Below, one piece after another: positions 12,201 through 24,967 of a stretch of DNA of 51,141 bases. Under the pieces are notes generated by a model, which ran no database searches, was not told the origin of the DNA, and saw only the letters and a list, made by a program, of their open reading frames with translations. The position numbers were made by a program, and so were the translations under genes. The stretch comes from Nemertoderma westbladi. Its lineage: Eukaryota; Xenacoelomorpha; Nemertodermatida; Nemertodermatidae. The stretch covers positions 1-51,141 of the forward strand of contig JAUCBJ010001079.1 in the NCBI GenBank assembly GCA_032718475.1, written 5' to 3'. How positions within the stretch are numbered: the first letter of the stretch is position 1; every line of letters begins with the position of its first letter.

Positions 12201-13246
12201 CCTGCTGTATCTACCTCCCGTCTCTCACTTGCACTCTGAGTTCGGCCAGCGGGCCAGGGAACCTGCTGTATCTACCTGCCGTCTCTCACTTACACTCTGA
12301 GTTCGGCCAGCGGGCCAGGGAACCTGCTGTATCTACCTCCCGTCTCTCACTTACACTCTGAGTTCGGCCAGCGGGCCAGGGAACCTGCTGTATCTACCTC
12401 CCGTCTCTCACTTGCACTCTGAGTTCGGCCAGCGGGCCAGGGAACCTGCTGTATCTACCTCCCATCTCTCACATACACTCTGAGTTCGGCCAGCGGGCCA
12501 GGGAACCTGCTGTATCTTCCTCCCGTCTCTCACTAACACTCTGAGTTCGACCAGCGGGCCAGGGAACCTGATGTATCTACCTCCCGTCTCTCGCTAACAC
12601 TCTGAGTTCGGCCAGCGGGCCAGGGAACCTGCTGTATCTACCTCCCGTCTCTCATTTGCACTCCGAGTTCGGCCAGCGGGCCAGGGAACCTGCTGTATCT
12701 ACCACCCGTCTCTCACTTCCACTCCGAGTTCAGCCAGCAGGCCAGTGAACCTGCTGTATCTACCTCCCGTTTCTCACTAACACTCTGAGTTCGGCCAGCG
12801 GGCCAGGGAACCTGCTGTATCTACCTCCCTTCTCTCACTTGCACTCTGAGTTCGGCCAGGGGACCAGCGAACCTGCTGTATCTACCTCCCGTCTCTCAAT
12901 TACACTCTGAGTTCGGCCACCGGGCTAGGGAACCTGCTGTATCTACCTCCCTTCTCTCACTTGCACTCTGAGTTCGGCCAGCAGACCAGGGAACCTGCTG
13001 TATCTACCTCCCGTCTCTCACTTGCACTCTGAGTTCGGTCAGCAGGCCAGGGAACCTGCTGTATCTACCTCCCATCTCTCACTTACACTCCGAGTTCGGC
13101 CAGCAGGCCAGGGAACCTGCTGTATCTACCTCCCGTCTCTCACTTACACTCTGAGTTCGGCCAGCGGGCCAGGGAACCTGCTGTATCTACCTCCCGTCTC
13201 TCACTTGCACTCTGAGTTCGGCCAGTGGGCCAGGGAACATGCTGTA
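9209..13246. repeat. Minisatellite, 61-bp unit, about 66 copies
   Basis: Head-to-tail units with a 61-bp period (for example starts at 9270 and 9331). The core is TTCGGCCAGCGGGCCAGG followed by GAACCTGCTGTATCTACC. Common variants are ACTTGCAC, ACTTACAC and ACTAACAC, a 1-bp insertion (ACTAACCACTC) and CTTGTGTTCGG in place of CTGAGTTCGG. Groups of variants recur in the same order, for example around 10550-10800, 11260-11530 and 11640-11900, which indicates block duplication of several units. The array fills exactly the space between the two LTR copies. The unit length is not a multiple of three and no gene is present. Confidence 0.97.
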
Positions 13247-14674
13247 TGTTAGCGGTATTTCAACTTTTCATAACGCGAGTTGAATATTTTTTGTATTTAT
13301 TTAAAATGATTATTCCGATATCACTACTGGGTGCAGGACCACGGGTTTTGGGCACTTTCAATGAACTGGGGGCGATTTATGGGCGAATATTGGGGCAACT
13401 TACAGGGTATGGGAATAATTTCATATTTATAAGGGCCAGGGGTGGGAGGCAAAGTTAAGCAGTATTCAGGTTAGCCTGAGTACTATTAGGCCCTGGCCAA
13501 CTTCCTGCTGCCTGTAGAGGTGGATTTGGTAACGCGCCAGGCCTAAAGGACAAGGACTGCCCTTAGCGGCCCCTGGCCAACAGCAGTTATTACGAGCCTG
13601 AAAAGGACATCGGAACGCCAGCTGCTTGTGCCAGGGATTCGCGACGGGAAACGACAGCCTCCTTAGCTAAGCCGTACTGGTTCTCGATGACTGATCCCTT
13701 CGGGGTTCGCGAGGGGTGGGACGGACATGCGAAAGGGTGGCCGACTAACAGAGGACGGGTTTGACGAGGACTGCCCTTAGCGGTCTCTGGTCAACAGCAG
13801 TTATTACGAGCCTGAAAAGGACATTGGAACGCTGGCTGCGTGTACCAGGGATTTGCGATGGGAACCGACGACAGACCCCTTAGAAGCCGTACTGGTTCTT
13901 GATGACCGATCCCTTCGGGGTTCGTGAGGGGGGGGACGGACATGCGACGGGGTCGAAATTCAAAGGACTGGACGCTACTGGCCTACCGACTGTTCGGAGC
14001 AGTTTCTCGGCTGCCGAAGCGACTACGAGCCTGAATAAGGACTCGGAAAGCCTAGGTGGTTGGGTCTCTGCGATGAACCGACGGCCCCCTAGCCAAGCCG
14101 TACTGGTTCTCGATGATCGATCCCTTCGGGGATCGGGAGGGGTGGGACGGATACGCGAACGGGTCCACCGACATGACAGACTCCTAGCCAAGCCGTACTG
14201 GTTCTCGATGATCGATCCCTTCGGGGTTCGGGAGGGGTGGAACGGACACGCGACAGGGTCGACCGACACCGACACTACGGCACTAAGACCAGGACTGGGG
14301 AACATTAGGTAGGCTAAAATCTGGGGAACATTGGGTAGGCTAAAATCTGAGCGAACAGTGGGTAATTAAATAATATACTGTAGGGATTTATATTGTCGTG
14401 TATAATTATTGTGAATATTTGGTGTATATTGATTTGGGGAAGCCCAATTAATTATCAAACAGGATTCAATGTTGTTGAACAGGATTCAACTGTAGGAAGT
14501 TACATTAAAGAGTATATCCAACCAATGCAATTTTTCCTCAACCGCAATCCTGCATTCAAGATATCATTCCTTCTCCACAATCAATATCCGGTGACTGGCC
14601 GGGACTCTGTGGTCTGTAAAGTCACGTCTCCAGCATCGGCGTTTTCCCCCCTGGTGTTTGGGATAACGGCAACA
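13247..14674 (+). mobile_element. Right LTR copy (1.4 kb), 5' LTR of the second element
   Basis: It starts TGTTAGCGGTATTTCAAC and ends GGGATAACGGCAACA, matching 7684-9208 closely. The internal AAGCCGTACTGG unit occurs four times (about 13670, 13883, 14095, 14190) instead of five, which accounts for most of the 97-bp size difference. It is followed by a leader and a BEL gag frame, so it acts as a 5' LTR. Confidence 0.8.
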
Positions 14675-15109
14675 AAATTGATAATTAATGGGATCAATTT
14701 TGATAGGGTGTCAAAATTGATAATTAAACGCGGCCAACTTCAACTGGTGGAAGTTGGGAATTCTTCAATACTCTTCAAACTCTCTCCGTGCTTACCCAGC
14801 ACCCACTACGAGGAAACTCTGGTATTTGAGTTAAGACAAAGTCGTGGTTTAATTAATCAACAAACTCGATCTAACCAACTCGTAGTCGGCAGATCACATA
14901 TTGGAGAGTTGTTAACAGGGAATGGAAGTATCGATCACACCCATTGATATCATCCAAGTTGAGCCATGAATCTGGCACGTTGAAGTGGAAGTACAAGGAA
15001 CGAACGTCGTACGATTCAGGATTACCGTTCGGGTGGTCCAGGCTGAGTACGATACCTACGAGGAACTATTCTACGACATCGCATATCTAGCTATCAACGA
15101 GACGTTGGA
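14675..15109 (+). other. Leader between LTR and gag
   Basis: A 435-bp leader. AAAATTGATAATTAA occurs twice, near 14674 and 14716. I could not match a tRNA primer site directly after the LTR. No independent gene is seen. Confidence 0.5.
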
Positions 15110-16670
15110 ATGATGGCGAACAACGTATCCGATACCGATGAGATGGACCACCACACAGATTCGGAAGCCGACGAGGTACCGAACGTCAAGAACATGACCC
15201 GTCGACTAGGGGCTCTCAAGGGCGGAGTAACTCGAGCGTATCAACGGATAGAGAAACAACTCAAGGGAATCAAAACCCCCCTCAACGAGATACAAACTCA
15301 GCTTCAGAGTATCCGAAACATCTTACAGCGATATGAAAGAATGATACAGGCGTACCAAGAGCTCGTTCCCCCCACCGATCAGGAAAACTACCCCAGGTTA
15401 GAAGAACACGTTGTACATCTAGATGGGTTCCGCAAACAACACCGGAGGACCCTCAGCCTTGTGAGAGGCTACGAAGAACAGTACTACAAGAGAGCCGAAA
15501 GAACAGATGCAGAATCAGTGCGAACCTCCAGCACCAGGACAGCAGTACATCGAAGGAAATCGGGGTCCTCGAGAAACCAGCACTCCAGCGCTAGGAGCGC
15601 GGTGTCCGGTTCAGCACACAGCTCTCAAGGGGGTCAACCACTCCGAGACCAGCTACGAGAACGGAAGGCATTAGCCCTCAAAGGTGAACAACATAGACGA
15701 GAGGCCGAACGGCAGGCCGAACAACGCAAACAGGAGGCTGAATGGCAGGCCGAACAACGCGAACAGGAGGCTGAACAACATAGATGAGAGGCCGAACGGC
15801 AGGCCGAACAACGCAAACAGGAGGCTGAACGGCAGGCCGAACAACGCAAACAGGAGGCTGAACAACGCGGACGAGAGGCCGAACTGGAGATCAAACAACG
15901 TAAATGGGAAGCAGAAATGCGTAAACAACACACCGAGGCCCAAGCGATTCTCATCCACAAAAAGAATGCGGATATTGCAAAACTCGCGTAATACGAAGCC
16001 GCACTTATAGAACGAGATATTCAACTCTACGAGGACTGGGAAAGGGATATAGATCAGGAATATGAACCAATCCCGGTACCGGAATTAGAGAAGTCATTTA
16101 TACCGACAGCGGCGAAACTTCCGAAACCCGAGATTCCGCCTACCAAACAGTCTACGTTATCGGCACAAGCACCAGTGTTCCATCCCCCACCGGTTACGCT
16201 TAAAAATGAGGAACCGTATTTCCCATCCAACCCCACGGCAACGAGTGTACCCAAGTACGAGCCTGAAAGGGACTCAGAACGGGACGCCACTCCCCGATCC
16301 AACAACCCATTTACATCCACACCACAAACCCGTAGTCGCGTCATCATTAAAACTCCACCTATCATTGATCCATCGAGTATGGGAGTGAGTGCCAATAACT
16401 ATAACCCTCCGAGTCACTCCAGTTCAGACGACATCGGTATTATCCGGGCATTGGAAAACCGCCTTGCCATGCCCAAGATGGAGATCCGCACCTTCGAAGG
16501 AGATCCCGTAGATTACCTCAGATTCAAGAAACGGTTCTTTGCGCAGATTGGATCAACGGACATAGCCGACGCACAGAAATTGGTATATTTATCGCAATAC
16601 CTGGGTGACAAACCACGCCGAATTATTGCATGTTTTGAGGGAGGTTCTCATGAGGCATACTATGACTGTA
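15110..16670 (+). pseudogene. BEL/Pao gag, 5' part, two nonsense codons and truncated
   Basis: ATG at 15110 (an overlapping ATG lies 3 bp upstream) opens a frame that continues through TGA at 15785-15787 and TAA at 15988-15990 to a DUF1759-like region (KMEIRTFEGDPVDYLRFKKR, about 16468-16530), and loses homology near 16670. Residues 25-130 are helical and coiled-coil-like. Residues 190-300 are a run of glutamate/arginine/glutamine repeats encoded by 33-bp units (AERQAEQRKQE type), followed by a proline-rich stretch. Both stops fit C-to-T changes; neighbouring repeat units keep a CGA at the position of the TGA. The protein would be the structural capsid polyprotein of the element whose LTR lies just upstream. 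Confidence 0.8.
15690..15900 (+). repeat. 33-bp coding repeat in gag (AERQAEQRKQE)
   Basis: Several tandem or interspersed copies of GCCGAACAACGCAAACAGGA give a highly charged coiled-coil segment. Unit lengths are multiples of three, so the frame is kept across the duplications. Confidence 0.85.
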
Positions 16671-18050
16671 AAAGCTTTTGTGGGATAACTGATACGTTTG
16701 CCTTTGCTGGCCAGTTCCCCCCCAGGCGCTGGAATACTCTAAAAAAGGTTTTCTAACTGTATATATATTCCCCTCGCCCGCAAGGTACCTTTACAGGTGT
16801 TTTAACGGACATAAAAATCATTCTGCTATATACGTGTTTTAGCGGACATGGTAAGACAAAAAACTTGTAATGCACCAACCACCTTTCACAGCTTAGCCGT
16901 GATGATTCATATTACGACATCTAGCAGCTGGTTGCTGACATGGAAACAGCCATTGGCCGCGTGGTTCTTTGTTTGGCTTGGGCCAATCAGGGCGGTTTTT
17001 CCTGTCGACGTGTAGCTTTTCTGCCGATCATAAGGAGAGTGTTCAGTCTTACTGTTTTTTCTTGATACTTTGTTGTTATTGCTGTCTAAGCCAGAAACAC
17101 CGGCATTTTTGGATAGATACTGCTGTACCGTAAACTGCTTGAATTATCGAAAGTATAAACTGTTACCTGACTTAAATCACTCATCTCACCTTGATACTTT
17201 ACTTACTTAATTTAATTGCATTAATCATATTGTTTGTACTGTTATTTTACCGTCAGTTATTAATTGTAAATATTTGTTGATGGAAATATTGCTATTTGGA
17301 TAATACGGATAAATCACCCAATTCCCAATTTTCTTGATAACACTACAGGTTAGAGAGACCGGCTATATATAACAATTGCGATTTATATTAATGTGGTGTA
17401 TATTGAATCCAATGTTATTTAGCAGACCCTACGTGAGTCAATTACTGCTCTCTTTATGTGTGATCAAATGTACTGACTGTCGGCAGAATAGTGTGTATGA
17501 TTGTGATTATTGGTAACAAAGTATTTCCTAAAGAATACGTTTTATACTTTAATCATAAGCAGTATCGTTGCGTTTAGTATAAGTCTTAGTTCTGTTTAAA
17601 TAGATAAAGCGCCACGTCCTAAAGGAACTGTTAATATTTCCCGAAAGCCAATAATATCTGTCAGAGATTAATTATTAACGATCTATCGAATAATACATTA
17701 GGTATACACTGCAACCTTACACTGTAATAATACAATTCAAGCATCCGAATTCAGTCTCCCGGGTGTAGATCCATCGGGTGAATGATCGCGCATGGGCTGA
17801 TTTCGGCTAATGTTTTGCGTATTAGCATAAATTATTGTCGTATGCTAAAGTGGTTTTAATTAACTAAAAGATGGCAAATCCGAAGCCCATGTTGTACGGA
17901 TTGGGTAGATAGGCGTGCGGGTTGTTTATCGGCAGTCCCTCTCTCAGTCCACAATTATCTTGCGCCACTTGCGGTGGGGGTTGTGGTGGTGGGAATATCA
18001 ATTTCGGGGTCATCATTTGACGGGGAGAGAATGAAATCTATGAATAAAAA
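16671..18050. other. Intergenic, no gene seen
   Basis: About 1.4 kb of AT-rich DNA follows the gag break. There is no frame with protein-like content, no RNA gene signature and no clear terminal repeats. Confidence 0.5.
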
Positions 18051-21000
18051 AGTAACAATGCGACTTTCAATCCTATACTGTAACAATACGAGTTTCAATC
18101 CTATACTGTAACAATGCGAGTATCAATCCTATACTGTAACAATGTGAGTTTCAATCCTATACTGTAACAATGCGAGTTTCACTCCAATACTGTAACAATG
18201 CGAGTTTCAATTACATACTGTAACAATGCGAGTTTCACTCCTATACTGTAACAATGCGAGTTTCACTCCTATACTGTAACAATGCGAGTTTCACTCCTAT
18301 ACTGTAACAATGCGAGTTTCAATCCTATTCTGTAACAATGCGAGTTTCACTCCTATACTGTAACAATGCGAGTTTCAATTACATACTGTAACAATGCGAG
18401 TTTCAATCCTATTCTGTAACAATGCGCGTTTCACTCCTATACTGTAACAATGCAAGTTTCAATCCTATACTGTAACAATGCGAGTTTCACTCCTATACTG
18501 TAACAATGTGAGTTGCAATCCTATACTGTAACAATGCGAGTTTCAATCCTATACTGTAACAATGCGAGTTTCAATCCTATACTGTAACAATGCGAGTTTC
18601 AATCCTATACTGTAACAATGCGAGTTTCACTCCTATACTGTAACAATGCGAGTTTCAATCCTATACTGTAACAATGCGAGTTTCACTCCTATACTGTAAC
18701 AATGCGAGTTTCAATCCTATACTGTAACAATGCGAGTTTCAATCCTATACTGTAACAATGCGAGTTTCAATCCTATACTGTAACAATGCGAGTTTCACTC
18801 CTATACTGTAACAATGCGAGTTTCAATCCTATACTGTAACAATGCGAGTTTCAATCCTATTCTGTAACAATGCGAGTTTCAATCATATACTGTAACAATG
18901 CGAGTTTCAATCCTATTCTGTAACAATGCGAGTTTCAATCATATACTGTAACAATGCGAGTTTCACTCCTATACTGTAACAATGCGAGTTTCAATCCTAT
19001 TCTGTAACAATGCGAGTTTCAATCATATACTGTAACAATGCGAGTTTCAATCATATACTGTAACAATGCGAGTTTGAATCATATACTGTAACAATGCGAG
19101 TTTCACTCCTATACTGTAACAATGCGAGTTTCAATCTATATACTGAAACAATGCGAGTTTCACTCATATACTGTAACAATGCGAGTTTCACTCCTATACT
19201 GTAACAATGCGAGTTTCACTCATATACTGTAACAATGCGAGTTTCAATCCTATACTGTAACAATGCGAGTTTCAATCCTATACTGTAACAATGCGAGTTT
19301 CAATCCTATACTGTAACAATGCGAGTTTCACTCCTATACTGTAACAATGCGAGTTTCACTCCTATACTGTAACAATGCGAGTTTCACTCCTATACTGTAA
19401 CAATGCGAGTTTCAATCCTATACTGTAACAATGCGAGTTTCACTCCTATACTGTAACAATGCGAGTTTCAATCCTATACTGTAACAATGCGAATTTCAAT
19501 CCTATACTGTAACAATGCGAGTTTCGATTACATACTGTAACAATGCGAGTTTCAATGCTATACTGTAACAATGCGAGTTTCACTCCTATACTGTAACAAT
19601 GCGAGTTTCAATCCTATACTGTAACAATGCGAGTTTCAATCCTATCCTGTAACAATGCGAGTTTCACTCCTATACTGTAACAATGCGAGTTTCAATCCTA
19701 TACTGTAACAATGCGAGTTTCAATTCTATACTGTAACAATGCGAGTTTCACTCCTATACTGTAACAATGCGAGTTTCAATCCTATTCTGTAACAATGCGA
19801 GTTTCAATCCTATACTGTGACAATGCGAGTTTTTCACTCCTATACTGTAACAATGTGAGTTGCAATCCTATACTGTAACAATGCGAGTTTCACTCCTATA
19901 CTGTAACAATGCGAGTTTCAATCCTATACTGTAACAATGCGAATTTCACTCCTATACTGTAACAATGCGAATTTCTATCCTATACTGTAACAATGCTAGT
20001 TTCACTCCTATACTGTAACAATGCGAGTTTCAATCCTATACTGTAACAATGCGAGTTTCACTCCTATACTGTAACAATGTGAGTTGCAATCCTATACTGT
20101 AACAATGCGAGTTTCACTCCTATACTGTAACAATGCGAGTTTCAATCCTATACTGTAACAATGCGAATTTCACTCCTATACTGTAACAATGCGAATTTCA
20201 ATCCTATACTGTAACAATGCTAGTTTCACTCCTATACTGTAACAATACGAGTTTCAATCCTATACTGTAACAATGCGAGTTTCAATCCTATACTGTAACA
20301 ATGCGAGTTTCACTCCTATACTGTAACAATGCGAGTTTCACTCCTATACTGTAACAATGCGAGTTTCAATGCTATTCTGTAACAATGCGAGTTTCACTCT
20401 TATACTGTAACAATACGAGTTTCAATCCTATACTGTAACAATGCGAGTTTCAATCCTATACTGTAACAATGCGAGTTTCACTCCTATACTGTAACAATGC
20501 GAGTTTCACTCCTATACTGTAACAATGCGAATTTCAATCCTATACTGTAACAATGCTAGTTTCACTCCTATACTGTAACAATGCGAGTTTCACTCCTATA
20601 CTGTAACAATGCGAGTTTCACTCCTATACTGTAACAATGCGAGTTTCACTCCTATACTGTAACAATGCGAGTTTCACTCCTATACTGTAACAATGCGAGT
20701 TTCAATGCTATTCTGTAACAATGCGAGTTTCACTCCTATACTGTAACAATACGAGTTTCAATCCTATACTGTAACAATGCGAGTTTCAATCCTATACTGT
20801 AACAATGCGAGTTTCACTCCTATACTGTAACAATGCGAGTTTCACTCCTATACTGTAACAATGCGAATTTCAATCCTATACTGTAACAATGCGAGTTTCA
20901 CTCCTATACTGTAACAATGCGAATTTCAATCCTATACTGTAACAATGCGAGTTTCAATCCTATACTGTAACAATGCGAGTTTCACTCCTATACTGTAACA

Positions 21001-22170
21001 ATGCGAGTTTCACTCCTATACTGTAACAATGCGAGTTTCAATCCTATACTGTAACAATGCGAATTTCACTCCTATACTGTAACAATGCGAGTTTCACTCC
21101 TATACTGTAACAATGCGAGTTTCACTCCTATACTGTAACAATGCGAGTTTCACTCCTATACTGTAACAATGCGAGTTTCACTCCTATACTGTAACAATAC
21201 GAGTTTCACTCCTATACTGTAACAATACGAGTTTCAATCCTATACTGTAACAATGCGAGTTTCACTCCTATACTGTAACAATGCGAGTTTCACTCCTATA
21301 CTGTAACAATGCGAGTTTCACTCCTATACTGTAACAATGCGAGTTTCACTCCTATACTGTAACAATGCGAGTTTCACTCCTATACTGTAACAATGCGAGT
21401 TTCACTCCTATACTGTAACAATGCGAGTTTCACTCCTATACTGTAACAATGCGAGTTTCACTCCTATACTGTAACAATGCGAGTTTCACTCCTATACTGT
21501 AACAATACGAGTTTCAATCCTATACTGTAACAATGCGAGTTTCACTCCTATACTGTAACAATGCGAGTTTCACTCCTATACTGTAACAATGCGAGTTTCA
21601 CTCCTATACTGTAACAATGCGAGTTTCACTCCTATACTGTAACAATGCGAGTTTCACTCCTATACTGTAACAATACGAGTTTCAATCCTATACTGTAACA
21701 ATGCGAGTTTCAATCCTATACTGTAACAATGCGAGTTTCACTCCTATACTGTAACAATGCGAGTTTCACTCCTATACTGTAACAATGCGAGTTTCACTCC
21801 TATACTGTAACAATGCGAGTTTCACTCCTATACTGTAACAATACGAGTTTCAATCCTATACTGTAACAATGCGAGTTTCACTCCTATACTGTAACAATGC
21901 GAGTTTCAATCCTGTACTGTAACAATGCGAGTTTCACTCCTATACTGTAACAATGCGAGTTTCACTCCTATACTGTAACAATGCGAGTTTCAATCCTATA
22001 CTGTAACAATGCGAGTTTCACTCCTATACTGTAACAATGCGAGTTTCACTCCTATACTGTAACAATGCGAGTTTCAATCCTATACTGTAACAATGCGAGT
22101 TTCACTCCTATACTGTAACAATGCGAGTTTCACTCCTATACTGTAACAATGCGAGTTTCACTCCTACTGT
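18051..22170. repeat. Minisatellite, 28-bp unit, about 147 copies
   Basis: Head-to-tail 28-bp units with core TGTAACAATGCGAGTTTC followed by AATCCTATAC or ACTCCTATAC. The main variants are A/C in the TTCA(A/C)TCC word, ACGAG for GCGAG, GAATTTC for GAGTTTC, and TATTC for TATAC. The variants form local blocks (for example GCGAATTTC followed by GCTAGTTTCAC near 19980, 20210 and 20550), so multi-unit duplication has occurred. There are no spacers and no coding potential. Confidence 0.97.
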
Positions 22171-23090
22171 GGCGCAACTAAATTTCACCCATTGTGAAAA
22201 TATATTTAGTGATGTTTTAGAATAATTGTATAAATGAATGAATATATTTTGTTTCTCTTTAGACTAGGCCCAGCCAGGGTATATCTGAAACAGAATATTA
22301 TGATTTGAAATAGTAGGAACTCTGTGCCCGATAATATCAGTTTGAATATTGTTTGTTTTTATTTTGTTTCATTTTTAACAGGTGTGAATATAATAATAAT
22401 AATAATAATTCTTACATGATTGGTGGAAGTATTAACGTCTGATATTAAGTATTGTGGCCGTATTTGTGTATTTTGGGTGGGGGTTTGCTGCGATATCCAC
22501 GGCACCCCCATCGCATCCCATTGCTGCGGAGCTCCGTACGGACTTTGCAGACCGCATTCACTCCATCGTAAAGGACTCTCCTTCTCTCCACCCGAAATTC
22601 CACCAAGTTGAGTCCCAAGAGGCGACAGGTTAGGTGTGGAATGCTTTGCGAGGTCAATGGATTTTGATAAGTGTAGACTTTGGCCTAGGTAACGGAAACA
22701 CATGGTAATCTGGGTGATTAAAAACGTTAAAAGTACTACAGTATGTAGTGCTGCTGTAAATGAATATATCGTGACATTTCAAGTAATAATTCTCAATTTC
22801 ATTTTTGTGCCTCACTGCAATTATGCAACAGTTATTTATGTAGATATTATGTAGAGCTGTAGGTAGAGTGCGTAGAGTTTACAATTTATATCGTCAGATC
22901 TCTCTAAACGAGGTAAAACTGAATAAATATTGAAAGTATCGAAACAAAACAAATACACATGAGGTCACTAGGGGTCTCTCCTCAACACAAACTATGTACC
23001 ATCAGCTAACACCCTATTGCCACTCTCGTTGTACAACCCAGACTGTTTCTGTCCTGCCTTGTTACTTGTCCTTCGTTATAGGCAGTTACT
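22171..23090. other. Intergenic with a short AAT microsatellite and one weak exon-like stretch
   Basis: (AAT)n lies near 22389-22410. On the plus strand about 22495-22621 is stop-free with GC-rich, protein-like codons (containing AAELRTDFADRIHSIVKDS) and ends in ACAG/GTTAGG, a possible splice donor. I do not recognise the peptide and no partner exon is visible. Confidence 0.3.
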
Positions 23091-24641
23091 GTGGGGCGAG
23101 CCACGAAGTGAGTGAGCCTTAGCGTAGTGGTACCATTAATCAACCTGTCGTTCTGTCGTTCTGTCGTTCTGTCGTTCTGTCGTGTTCAATTTTAAACGTT
23201 AATAACTCGGCCAATCTTTGATGAAATCTATCCAAACTTGGTACACATGTTGTTTGGCAAAAGTTTAGAAATTTTCCAAGTAGAATTTCCGTGTGGCCTT
23301 CGAGAAGCTAAGATAATAGCAGTTAATTAGTTAATTAAGTTGATTGCGGTGAAAACGCCATTTTCAACCTGCCTTTTAAAGGAAATTAATTGTTTTACAG
23401 TATAAGATTTAAATAATTATACTTAAAAATTATACAGATATAATCCCCATACGCCATTCTATTATAGTTTTTAATTAGTTTAAGTGATTTGCTTTAATAA
23501 ATGTGTCTTTAATTGATCTAAACGTAATTAAACCGCACAATTATTGAGTACAAATTTAATCCTTCCCATTATTGGTCAAGTCTCTGCTGGTGTGGAGCTA
23601 GCTGCTGGGAGTTGTGGCTGTAGACTAACCTGAGAGGAATTGTAATAGAGGCAACCAGTATTGCTATTCCAGCCCAATCACTGAATTGTGTTTATTATAG
23701 GCTGGACGGGCCGCATAACCGTTCGACTATTACTACTATTGCTATCTCAGTTTGACAGATATAATAACATAAATACAATCCATGGCATGGCTGTTGTAGG
23801 CTTCTGAAATAGTTTATTCCACAATGTATATGTCTGGTTATTTTTTAATTGAATTTTTGCAAAGTAGTAAAATTAATGTTCTTAAAAATAATATTATTAT
23901 TTTATATGTAACCTAGGAAATTAGCTACTTTTTTTCGCTGCAGCTTTAAGAGTGTACATTGATTTAATATTATTTCAATACCCATATTACTACATCGGCA
24001 TAAGATGCGTTGGCGTTGTATCACACATCTCCACATATCACACATCTCCACATAGATGTATCAACAGTTACTCGCACAGTTTCGAAACTTCGCATAGTTA
24101 TAACTGTATAAAGATCGTCAGTCTGCGTTTAGGAAAAATATTTTATGACAAAACAGGACAAGCGACGAGCGCAACGAGGCATATAATGAAGACGAGTACT
24201 GCGTTGACTAAATTATTATATAAACCACCTGGCTTCACATATTGATCGCATCCCTAGTTATTATTATTATAAAGATCGTCCTAGCTTGCGTTTAAGAAAT
24301 ATATTTAAATACAAAACAGGACGAACGCAAAGAGGCTTATAATGAAAACGAGCACTGCGTTTATTATATTCCTATAAACAACCTGGCTTTGCATATTTAA
24401 CGTGCGATTGGAAATAAGTTCGTGCTACCCTTCCGTGGGTGGTAGATGTCGCGGTTATGTATTGGTGGTTGGGAAGGGTGGGGGGGGGGGGGGGAGATTA
24501 AAAGGGGTGAACACGTACTGTCCACCTTTCTTTGATTGATTGGTGGTGTGGGTAAATTTCTCAAAACCTGATTTTGTGATACAATCGCTGCATTTTAATT
24601 TGTATATAATAACTAGGCCTCGTGCTGCGCGAAGTCCCCAC
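23091..24641 (+). mobile_element. GTGGGG-ended transposon, copy A (1.55 kb, non-autonomous)
   Basis: The left end is GTGGGGCGAGCCACGAAGT. The right end, read on the other strand, is GTGGGGACTTCGCGCAGCAC. The same pair of unlike ends bounds copies B (41881-42385) and C (43111-43669). Inside are an 8-bp TGTCGTTC repeat (about 23150-23182), the word AACTTGGTACACATG, and two relatives of ACAAAACAGGACAAGCG (24153 and 24312). Copy C carries the same words in reverse order, which confirms one family. No transposase is seen. A 14-16 nt G run lies near 24480. Confidence 0.7.
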
Positions 24642-24742
24642 GAACGTGTACTAAAGTGCTAATTAGGATGAATTTATTAACAATTTATGTGCTATTTATT
24701 ATTAATTATTCATATTAATTAATTAGTTATATATAAAATATA

Positions 24743-24967
24743 TTAATATTTTTTACTGCGGTATAAATTCGTACCATAAATATCTTCAGTGTCGGGAAAA
24801 CTTTCGCCATCGCTGAGCTCATCATCGGTGGCGTGGTCTCTCCTACAAATGATATATTGAGGTTTAATTTCTTCGTTGCCAAATCCATCACTTCCCTCGG
24901 GGGAACGATTGTTTTCATTGAGTTTTATTGGGCATTGTCCACTTCCTTCAGAGTGGCAAGGTGACGT
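24743..24967 (-). CDS. Candidate 3'-terminal exon, acidic protein, unknown
   Basis: On the minus strand a pyrimidine-rich tract ending TTTTTTAG precedes a stop-free stretch of 74 codons, ending in TAA at 24743-24745. The peptide begins TSPCHSEGSGQCPIK and has an acidic part DDELSDGESFPDTEDIYG. The acceptor-like site and protein-like composition suggest a last exon; no upstream exon of matching phase is certain. It could also be a chance frame. Confidence 0.3.
   Translation of the reverse strand, partial: TSPCHSEGSGQCPIKLNENNRSPEGSDGFGNEEIKPQYIICRRDHATDDELSDGESFPDTEDIYGTNLYRSKKY

Noticed and set aside
11012-13458. Short frames within the 61-bp array
   Set aside because: A period of 61 cycles through three frames. 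The frames are by-products and end at random.
14393-14947. 184-codon frame across the end of the right LTR
   Set aside because: It crosses the LTR/leader border and has no counterpart after the left LTR, where the frame enters the 61-bp array. The composition is not protein-like.
18051-22170. CRISPR-like regular repeats
   Set aside because: The units are contiguous with no unique spacers, and the setting is a eukaryotic genome. It is a minisatellite.
22359-22703. 114-codon minus-strand frame
   Set aside because: The more protein-like reading of this patch is on the plus strand, and neither is recognised. It is kept only as a weak exon-like note.
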